DNA of 11,613 bases, taken from positions 1-11,613 of the forward strand of contig CAZWLN010000090.1 of the NCBI GenBank assembly GCA_964634885.1. Reading direction: 5' to 3'. The notes beneath the pieces are model-generated. The model had not been told where the DNA came from, made no database searches, and saw nothing but the letters and a program-made list of their open reading frames with translations. The stretch is from DAINRZ01 sp964634885. GTDB taxonomy: Bacteria; Bacteroidota; Ignavibacteria; Kapaibacteriales; UBA2268. Numbering within the stretch: position 1 is the stretch's first letter; each line of letters begins with the position of its first letter. Below are positions 7,244-11,613 of this stretch, piece by piece. Position numbers and translations under genes: made by a program.

Positions 7244-7444
7244 TCAGCTTAAAACTACACAAGGCCTTGCAAGGTTCTTCTTGATCTTGCCGTTAACGGG
7301 CATCGGTGTGGGTTTCCACTTTTCGAGGTACTCGAAGTAGTCGCTGTTCATGTCGTGATTGAGGTCCTGCTTCGGGTCCATGCCAATGGGAAAGTCCGAA
7401 CCGAAGTTCATGTCCAATTCAAATTTGTGCAGTCTCTTTTTCAT
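7244..7444 (-). CDS. Hypothetical 66-residue small protein
   Basis: No family was recognised. The reading frame is supported by its composition: codons such as AAC, GAC, CTC, GGC and AAG dominate, as in neighbouring genes, while the flanking DNA is AT-rich. The protein starts MKKRLHKFEL, is rich in Asp, Asn and Met in the middle (FGSDFPIGMDPKQDLNHDM), then has a YFEYLEKWKPTPMPVNGKIKK stretch with one tryptophan, and ends in KNLARPCVVLS. There is no signal peptide or membrane segment, so it is probably cytoplasmic. GGGGTAAG precedes the ATG by a few bases and could serve as ribosome site. It is convergent with the DUF2142 gene with no intergenic base between the stop codons. A chance frame cannot be excluded. 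Confidence 0.55.
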   Translation of the reverse strand: MKKRLHKFELDMNFGSDFPIGMDPKQDLNHDMNSDYFEYLEKWKPTPMPVNGKIKKNLARPCVVLS

Positions 7445-7673
7445 TTTTCTTACCCCTGTTTCAAATCTTCAACTATGCCGGGATTATTATCATAAACTAT
7501 GCCAACATTTCATTATTTGTCTTTACCTTCTGATTTCTCAGTAAGTTAATATTAAACGGCATGCTGATTAAGGTTCCATCTCCTGCCCGAATTGGCCCGG
7601 AAGCCGTACTGATGCTAACTTCTTTTGTATCAATAATAATGCCGTAAGTACTTTGGACGGATTATTATCGATG

Positions 7674-7690
7674 ATTTATTCCGAATAAAT
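7674..7690. promoter_or_regulatory. Perfect 17-bp palindrome, possible operator
   Basis: ATTTATTC (7674-7681) and GAATAAAT (7683-7690) form an exact inverted repeat around a single C. A partial half-site (TTATTATTCG) follows at about 7695-7704. The palindrome ends 54 bp before the preferred start of the DUF1287 gene and directly before an alternative in-frame ATG. It is the right size for a dimeric regulator, but no regulator gene is adjacent, and short palindromes of this type can arise by chance in AT-rich DNA. Confidence 0.35.
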
Positions 7691-7744
7691 ATGTTTATTA
7701 TTCGTAAATTAAAGAAATGTAAAATTAATTGGATAATATTGGCC

Positions 7745-8398
7745 ATGATGAAAAACTGGATAGTTATATTTTTAACGCTGACGAATGCGCTTTTCTACGC
7801 TCAGGATTCGAAAAACACCCGTTTGTTCGATCCTTTATCTGTAACAAAGGACGCAGCCTTGTCAGAGCAGGAATTTTTTGTGAAATTGAACGATGCCGCC
7901 ATTGAACGAACTACCTTCGACATTACCTACGACCCGGCCTACGTAAAGATTAAATATCCCGGCGGAGATGTGCCTTCAAACACAGGTGTCTGTACCGATG
8001 TCGTTGTCAGGTGCTATCGTAAGCTTGGCTGGGACCTGCAGGTCCTGGTCCACGACGACAAGCTGAAGCGCCCCTCGACATACCCCAAAAAGTGGAGCCG
8101 TAAGCCGGATACTAACATCGATCACAGGCGTGTTCTTAACCTGATGGCTTTCTTCAGGAACCAGGGCGCCGAATTGCCTAAAACAAACAAGGCAGAGGAT
8201 TACCGTCCCGGTGACATCGTATGCTGGAATCTTGGGGGCAATGTTACGCATATAGGCATCGTCGTTAACGTAAAATCGTCCCGCGGTTTCGGATACAGGG
8301 TAGTTCACAACATCGGCGGCGGCGACAATATGGACGACGTGCTCTTTAACTGGGAGATAATCGGCCATTACAGGTATTACCCTGCCGGCAACAAATGA
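7745..8398 (+). CDS. Exported DUF1287 family protein
   Basis: The protein has 217 residues from this start. It matches DUF1287 (PF06940; E. coli YijF is a member) along its whole length: TYDPAYVKIKYPGGDVP (61-77), GVCTDVVVR (81-89), DLQVLVHDD (97-105), NIDHRRVLNL (124-133), DYRPGDIVCW (152-161), THIGIVV (168-174), VVHNIGGG (186-193) and GHYRYYP near the end. Cys83 and His169, with His188 nearby, recall the Cys/His order of NlpC/P60-like hydrolases, so a cell-wall or amide hydrolase role is plausible but inferred. Starting at ATG 7745 (or 7748) gives a short classical signal peptide, residues 1-19 ending YA-Q, which points to the periplasm. An upstream in-frame ATG at 7691 would add 18 residues including a basic stretch and would also leave a usable signal. 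The gene stands alone. Confidence 0.87.
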   Translation: MMKNWIVIFLTLTNALFYAQDSKNTRLFDPLSVTKDAALSEQEFFVKLNDAAIERTTFDITYDPAYVKIKYPGGDVPSNTGVCTDVVVRCYRKLGWDLQVLVHDDKLKRPSTYPKKWSRKPDTNIDHRRVLNLMAFFRNQGAELPKTNKAEDYRPGDIVCWNLGGNVTHIGIVVNVKSSRGFGYRVVHNIGGGDNMDDVLFNWEIIGHYRYYPAGNK

Positions 8399-8596
8399 TC
8401 GTTTGCAGTATGGATTAATGCTGATTAACACAGACAATTCAGAATATTGCCGTTAAATTTACTTATATTAACGAAAATCAGGAAATTTGTGATTTAGTAG
8501 AATAGTTAAGTAAAAATTAATATTATCAAATACGGTAAAATATGTGTATTTAAAAAGCGTTAACAGAATTGTATTACATAATTATTGGTGGGTAAA

Positions 8597-8833
8597 GTGC
8601 CGACTGTACTAAGGATAGAGGGATTCAGATTTCATTTTTACTCTGATGAGACAATGGAACCGCCTCACATTCATGTGGCAACTGTTGAAGGAGAGTGTAA
8701 ATTCTGGCTGGAACCGGTTCGCCTTGCCCGGAATATTGGCTTGAAGCCACATATTTTAAGGTACATTGAGAAATTAGTTTACGAGAATTCGGACTTCTTA
8801 AAGGAAAAATATTATGAGTTTCACAACATTTGA
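8597..8833 (+). CDS. DUF4160 family protein
   Basis: The protein has 78 residues if read from GTG 8597, which gives the usual family beginning MPTVLRIEGFRF. In-frame TTG 8585 and GTG 8588 lie just upstream and would add three or four residues; there is no ATG. The DUF4160 signature is the FYSDETMEPPHIHV segment (14-27), where the PPHxH histidines are characteristic, followed by an acidic/aromatic strand, LARNIGLKPH, and a C-terminal helix ending in FLKEKYYEFHNI. DUF4160 genes frequently pair with DUF2442 genes, as here, and such pairs have been proposed as toxin-antitoxin-like modules. That function is not proven for the family as far as I know. The last 20 bases overlap the next gene, so the two are translationally linked. 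Confidence 0.82.
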   Translation: MPTVLRIEGFRFHFYSDETMEPPHIHVATVEGECKFWLEPVRLARNIGLKPHILRYIEKLVYENSDFLKEKYYEFHNI

Positions 8834-9077
8834 GAATAGAGTTGAAACAGACCCAATTGCGATAAATGTATGGGTAAAAAAACGTATGGTATATGTTGAA
8901 CTTACTGATTTTCGTATCATTGCCTTTCCGGCCGACAGGTTTATAATTCTAAAAAATGCGTCTGACAAGCAATTGCAGAAAGTGGAACTGAGACTAAACG
9001 GCTATGCCCTGAGATGGGAGGAACTGGATGAAGATATTACTGTAAAAGGTATCTTAGAAGGCAGATTCCAGTTGTGA
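8814..9077 (+). CDS. DUF2442 family protein
   Basis: This 87-residue protein carries the DUF2442 pattern: an N-terminal beta-rich part with VYVELTDFRIIAFPADRF (26-43), where family members have a short 'DGR...vPL' segment. LKNASDKQLQKVEL and NGYALRW follow, then the conserved LDEDITVKGILEG (71-83). Known DUF2442 structures combine a small beta domain with a helix-turn-helix-like part, so a DNA- or partner-binding (antitoxin-like) role is plausible but inferred. The ATG at 8814 lies inside the end of the DUF4160 gene in another frame, preceded by AAAGG at 8800-8804, a good ribosome site within the upstream coding region. This arrangement implies one transcript and tight stoichiometry. No terminator is obvious directly after the stop. 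Confidence 0.82.
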   Translation: MSFTTFENRVETDPIAINVWVKKRMVYVELTDFRIIAFPADRFIILKNASDKQLQKVELRLNGYALRWEELDEDITVKGILEGRFQL

Positions 9078-9100
9078 TACATTACTATGGTTTCTCGCAG

Positions 9101-9183
9101 TTTGTAGTGGGTAAATACATATTGAAAGAATAATACTCATACATTGAAGCCACCCCATCCCAGCCTTCAAGGGGTAAGAGGCA
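9101..9183 (-). repeat. Dispersed C/G-rich repeat, copy B
   Basis: The reverse complement reads TGCCTCTTAC, CCCTTGAAGGCTGGGATGGGGT, GGCTTCAATGTATGAGTA, and ends TTTACCCACTACAAA, matching copy A (27-129) end to end with gaps. The stem seen in copy A is decayed here. Its outer 14 bases (9101-9114) are identical to 5504-5517. Confidence 0.75.
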
Positions 9184-9195
9184 CAGGTAATCCGC

Positions 9196-9278
9196 AAGAT
9201 GGACTCCACCTAAGAAGCCAGGACTGCAGGAAAGATTGACTCTACCTTTAGATTGCAAGCCAAGGTGGAGTCCATCTT
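9196..9278. repeat. 16-bp perfect inverted repeat with related internal copy
   Basis: AAGATGGACTCCACCT (9196-9211) is the exact reverse complement of AGGTGGAGTCCATCTT (9263-9278). Inside the 51-base loop a third, degenerate copy in direct orientation (AAGATTGACTCTACCT, about 9232-9247) differs at two positions. A long stable hairpin is possible; the role is unknown. Confidence 0.75.
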
Positions 9279-9361
9279 AAGAAAGCAAAGACCTTCTTCT
9301 TGCTATTAACTTGACGCCCCTACGAGGCTATTCGAGGAAGTGGAAAGTCGCTTCGGTTCAG

Positions 9362-9420
9362 CTTTTTCTTACATTCAGAATTCAGCATTCTTTAAGAACT
9401 TGATGAACTTGATAAACTAA
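9362..9420 (-). repeat. Modular repeat shared with the region after aspS
   Basis: On the minus strand this reads AGTTTATCAAGTTCATCAAG, then AAGAATGCTGAATTCTGAAT, then GTAAGAAAAAGCT. The region after aspS has the same three modules: AAGAATGCTTAATTCTGAAT at about 11339-11358, AGTTTATAAAGTTCATAAA at about 11491-11509 and GTAAGAAAAAGCTT at about 11510-11523. The order and spacing differ there. The near-matching AGTTCATCAAGTTT also occurs at the window's right edge. Confidence 0.65.
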
Positions 9421-9509
9421 TTAACCCCATCAAGTGATGCCGGCAACTAATTGCCTTAACTATCCTCAAAACATTATAACATTCAATGAGAAATTATCTC
9501 TAACTTTCG

Positions 9510-9517
9510 TAATTTTG
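9510..9517 (+). promoter_or_regulatory. Bacteroidota-type -7 promoter element for aspS
   Basis: TAATTTTG fits the Bacteroidota sigma-factor consensus TAnnTTTG and lies 40 bp before the aspS start, a suitable distance. A clear upstream TTTG/TTG element is not visible, so the call rests on the single box and its position. Confidence 0.45.
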
Positions 9518-9556
9518 TAACTTTATTGTTTTGAAGTATTATTAAACAGGAAAAAC

Positions 9557-11329
9557 ATGAGCTTTCTCAAAAGAAGCGCAAATTGCGGAGAATTAAGGCA
9601 GGAGAATGCCGGAACGGCAGTAATACTTAACGGATGGACAGCCTCGGTCAGGGACATGGGCGGCCTCGTCTTCATCGACCTGAGGGACAGGTACGGCATT
9701 ACCCAGTTAGTAATCGAGCCGGAAAACAGGCCCGACCTCGCTGAGCGTTCCAGGGAACTGAAACAGGAATTCGTCATCTGGGCCAAAGGTAAGGTCCGCA
9801 TGAGGGAGAATCCCAATCCCAGGATTCCTACAGGCTTGATTGAAGTTGTCCTGGAGGACTACGGAGTAATTAATAAATCCGAAACACCGCCTTTTGAAAT
9901 TGTCGATGACCTCGACACCAACGAAGAAACCCGCCTGCGCTACAGGTTCATGGACCTGAGAAGGCCTGTCCTGCAAAACAATTTCATTCTCAGGAACAAG
10001 GTTTACCAGGCAGCCCACAAATACTATTACGAAAACGGTTTCATTGAGATAGAGACCCCTGTGCTGATGAAATCCACACCCGAAGGCGCCAGGGACTTCC
10101 TCGTACCCAGCAGGATCAACAAAGGCCGGTTTTACGCCCTGCCCCAGTCCCCTCAGATATTCAAACAGATACTGATGATTTCAGGCTATGATAAATATAT
10201 GCAGATTGTCAAATGCTTCCGCGACGAAGACCTTCGCTCCGACCGGCAGCCGGAATTTACACAGATCGACGTAGAAATGTCTTTCGTTGACAGGGAAGAC
10301 GTAATGGCGATGACCGAAGGGTTCATCCGGCAACTTTGGAAAGAAATTGCAGGAATGGAAATACAGGCTCCTTTCCGCAGGATGAGTTACAATGAGGCAA
10401 TGACAAAGTACGGAAGCGATAAACCCGACCTGCGTTTCGGCATGGAGATCAGCACAATAAGCGAAATTGTTAAAGAATGCGAATTCAAAGTCTTTACCGA
10501 TGCCGTCAATACAAATGGCGTTGTCGCAGTTCTTAACGCCGAAGGCTGTGCCGCCTTTTCGAGGAAACAGATTGACCAGTTGACCGAACTGGCAAAGAAA
10601 TACGGCGCAAAAGGGCTGGCGTGGATGAAACTTGCCGACGGAACAGTCAACTCGCCCATTTCCAAATTCCTGACCGAAGGCCAGGTGCAGCAGATCATAG
10701 AGGCAGCAAACGCCAAAGACGGTGACCTGCTTTTGTTCGGTTCCGACAAATGGAATACCGCTTATACGGTACTGGGCGCCCTCAGGCTCGAGATTGCCCG
10801 CCTGGCAGGCGTGATGGACAAAGTGAAGAAAGACTATTCATTCCACTGGGTGATCGATTTCCCCCTGATGGAATGGAGCGAAGAGGAACAGCGCCATGTC
10901 GCCATGCACCACCCCTTCACTTCGCCTATGGACGAAGACATACCCCTGCTTGCAACAGATCCGTCGAAAGCAAGAGCCAAAGCCTATGACATCGTAATCA
11001 ACGGCGCCGAAGTCGGCGGCGGAAGCATCAGGATCCATAACCAGGACGTCCAGGCCAGGATGTTTGACCTCCTGGGCCATTCCCCCGAAGAAATCGAGAA
11101 TAAATTCGGGTACCTGTTGAAGGCGCTTCGCTTTGGCGCTCCGCCCCACGGAGGCATTGCCCTCGGCCTCGACAGGCTTGTGATGACCCTTGCAGGCACA
11201 GATAATATACGCGACGTGATTGCTTTCCCGAAAACAACAAGCGGCCTGTCCCTGATGGACGGCGCTCCGGGCAGCGTTGACGACAGGCAGCTCGAAGAAC
11301 TGGGCATTGCCGTAGTAAAGAAGAGCTGA
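9557..11329 (+). CDS. aspS: Aspartyl-tRNA synthetase (AspRS), bacterial type
   Basis: This 590-residue class IIb synthetase charges tRNA-Asp with aspartate in the cytoplasm. It has an N-terminal OB-fold anticodon-binding domain (about 1-105, with NGWTASVRDMGG at 25-36). Motif 1 surrounds IEIETPVLMKSTPEGARDFL (163-182), motif 2 is CFRDEDLRSDRQPEFTQID (220-238), and YGSDKPDLR is at 285-293. The bacterial insertion (GAD) domain follows, then MHHPFTSP (450-457), EVGGGSIRIH (485-494) and motif 3 GLDR at 537-540. Length is normal and all motifs are intact. The loop residue that is His in many non-discriminating AspRSs is Met34 here, closer to the Leu of discriminating enzymes, so tRNA-Asp-specific charging is likely but not certain. 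An AGGAAAA ribosome site precedes the ATG. The gene appears to be transcribed alone and is bracketed by repeat modules. Confidence 0.97.
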   Translation: MSFLKRSANCGELRQENAGTAVILNGWTASVRDMGGLVFIDLRDRYGITQLVIEPENRPDLAERSRELKQEFVIWAKGKVRMRENPNPRIPTGLIEVVLEDYGVINKSETPPFEIVDDLDTNEETRLRYRFMDLRRPVLQNNFILRNKVYQAAHKYYYENGFIEIETPVLMKSTPEGARDFLVPSRINKGRFYALPQSPQIFKQILMISGYDKYMQIVKCFRDEDLRSDRQPEFTQIDVEMSFVDREDVMAMTEGFIRQLWKEIAGMEIQAPFRRMSYNEAMTKYGSDKPDLRFGMEISTISEIVKECEFKVFTDAVNTNGVVAVLNAEGCAAFSRKQIDQLTELAKKYGAKGLAWMKLADGTVNSPISKFLTEGQVQQIIEAANAKDGDLLLFGSDKWNTAYTVLGALRLEIARLAGVMDKVKKDYSFHWVIDFPLMEWSEEEQRHVAMHHPFTSPMDEDIPLLATDPSKARAKAYDIVINGAEVGGGSIRIHNQDVQARMFDLLGHSPEEIENKFGYLLKALRFGAPPHGGIALGLDRLVMTLAGTDNIRDVIAFPKTTSGLSLMDGAPGSVDDRQLEELGIAVVKKS

Positions 11330-11349
11330 GATTCATAAAGAATGCTTAA

Positions 11350-11384
11350 TTCTGAATTCTGAATTCTGAATTCTGAATTCTGAA
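11350..11384. repeat. Heptanucleotide tandem repeat (TTCTGAA)5
   Basis: Five exact copies of TTCTGAA run head to tail 21 bp after the aspS stop, flanked by TAA and TTAAG. Two copies of the same unit, inverted, occur near 9373-9384. Such short arrays vary in copy number by slippage; no coding role is visible. Confidence 0.9.
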
Positions 11385-11440
11385 TTAAGAATGATAAATT
11401 CTGAGCCGAGCGCAGCGAGACCGGCGCAGCCAATTAAAAA

Positions 11441-11484
11441 GTTTTCCCCGCCTTGGATAAGGCGGGGGCAGGGGGTGGTTGGAT
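11441..11484 (+). repeat. Dispersed palindromic repeat with covarying stem, copy F
   Basis: CCCCGCCTT (11446-11454) pairs exactly with AAGGCGGGG (11459-11467) around a GGAT loop and is followed by GCAGGGGGTGGTTGGAT. It is the inverted counterpart of copy E (3667-3709), with a compensatory base-pair change in the stem. It is the first stable stem after aspS, but no T tract follows on the plus strand, so a terminator role is doubtful. A short GC-rich stretch (CCGAGCGCAGCGAGACCGGC, 11406-11425) lies just before it. Confidence 0.75.
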
Positions 11485-11540
11485 TTCTCCAGTTTATAAA
11501 GTTCATAAAGTAAGAAAAAGCTTCTCCTGTTTTTATTTCT

Positions 11541-11586
11541 CCTTCCCCTTGGGAATAATTCCCCTTGGGGAAGGCTGGGATGGGGT
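11541..11586 (+). repeat. Dispersed C/G-rich palindromic repeat, copy C
   Basis: CCTTCCCC (11541-11548) can pair with GGGGAAGG (11567-11574), and a nested palindrome TTCCCCTTGGGGAA lies at 11559-11572. AAGGCTGGGATGGGGT follows, as in copies A and B, but the tail then diverges (CAGTAGTTCGACC). Compared with copy A the left arm looks internally duplicated. Confidence 0.7.
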
Positions 11587-11613
11587 CAGTAGTTCGACCA
11601 GTTCATCAAGTTT

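Larger units (their letters stand above)
9078..9556. other. 479-bp repeat mosaic upstream of aspS
   Basis: No gene was found. In order the stretch holds dispersed repeat copy B (9101-9183), a 16-bp inverted repeat with a 51-nt loop (9196-9278), and a short string with two CGAGG copies near 9324-9339. Next come modules shared in inverted orientation with the region after aspS (about 9362-9420), and the aspS promoter region. Confidence 0.7.

Noticed and set aside
7359..7544. Plus-strand 61-codon frame overlapping the 66-residue small gene
   Set aside because: Half of it runs through AT-rich spacer and the rest is antisense to a frame with better codon use.
7976..8437. Minus-strand 153-codon frame opposite the DUF1287 gene
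   Set aside because: It overlaps the conserved motifs of DUF1287 on the plus strand and shows no features of its own.
27..9183. Copies A and B as the ends of a composite mobile element spanning 9 kb
   Set aside because: No transposase or integrase lies between them, copy C and other relatives lie outside, and the enclosed genes are ordinary; dispersed repeats explain them better.
11350..11384. Heptamer array considered as a CRISPR-like or iteron array
   Set aside because: The units are contiguous with no spacers and only seven bases long, and no replication gene is present.
10984..11433. Minus-strand frames over the 3' half of aspS
   Set aside because: They are antisense to intact catalytic motifs of AspRS, and the longest begins inside the heptamer repeats.

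Overview
The window looks like a chromosomal segment from the Bacteroidota/Ignavibacteriota/Chlorobiota group, probably an environmental lineage. The main evidence is two secreted proteins with type IX secretion (T9SS) C-terminal sorting domains, a TAnnTTTG-type promoter element before aspS, and AT-rich intergenic DNA between genes near 50% GC. No rRNA, tRNA, CRISPR array, transposase or phage gene was seen. The species cannot be named from this sequence.

Layout, left to right. (1) 225-3100, minus strand: two tandem paralogous T9SS cargo proteins of about 470 residues. They share a 190-bp stretch with no differences. (2) 3101-3948: a long non-coding stretch with a poly-T/hairpin/poly-G structure, a short dispersed palindrome, and a terminator-like hairpin about 140 bp before the next gene. 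(3) 3949-5298, plus strand: a CreD-family inner-membrane protein without creABC beside it, followed by two stem-loops. (4) 5299-5809: non-coding, with a second cluster of C/G-rich palindromes and a possible gene remnant. (5) 5810-7243, plus strand: a DUF2142 polytopic membrane protein. Its stop codon abuts the stop of a convergent 66-residue minus-strand small protein, the two forming TGATCA. (6) 7745-8398, plus strand: an exported DUF1287 protein preceded by a perfect 17-bp palindrome. (7) 8597-9077, plus strand: an overlapping DUF4160-DUF2442 gene pair that resembles a small two-gene toxin-antitoxin-like or stress module. (8) 9078-9556: a mosaic of dispersed repeats. (9) 9557-11329, plus strand: aspS. 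(10) 11330-11613: a second repeat mosaic sharing modules, in inverted order, with the one upstream of aspS.

The genes do not form one pathway. Apart from the tandem T9SS pair and the DUF4160-DUF2442 couple they look like independently transcribed units separated by repeat-rich spacers. The least ordinary content is in the spacers. At least five C/G-rich stem-loop elements of related design recur at 27-129, 3667-3709, 5504-5650, 9101-9183, 11441-11484 and 11541-11586. Two of them differ by a paired (compensatory) substitution in the stem, which suggests the hairpin itself is maintained. The best candidate for a poorly described system is the DUF4160-DUF2442 pair; nothing in the window is clearly a wholly new system.
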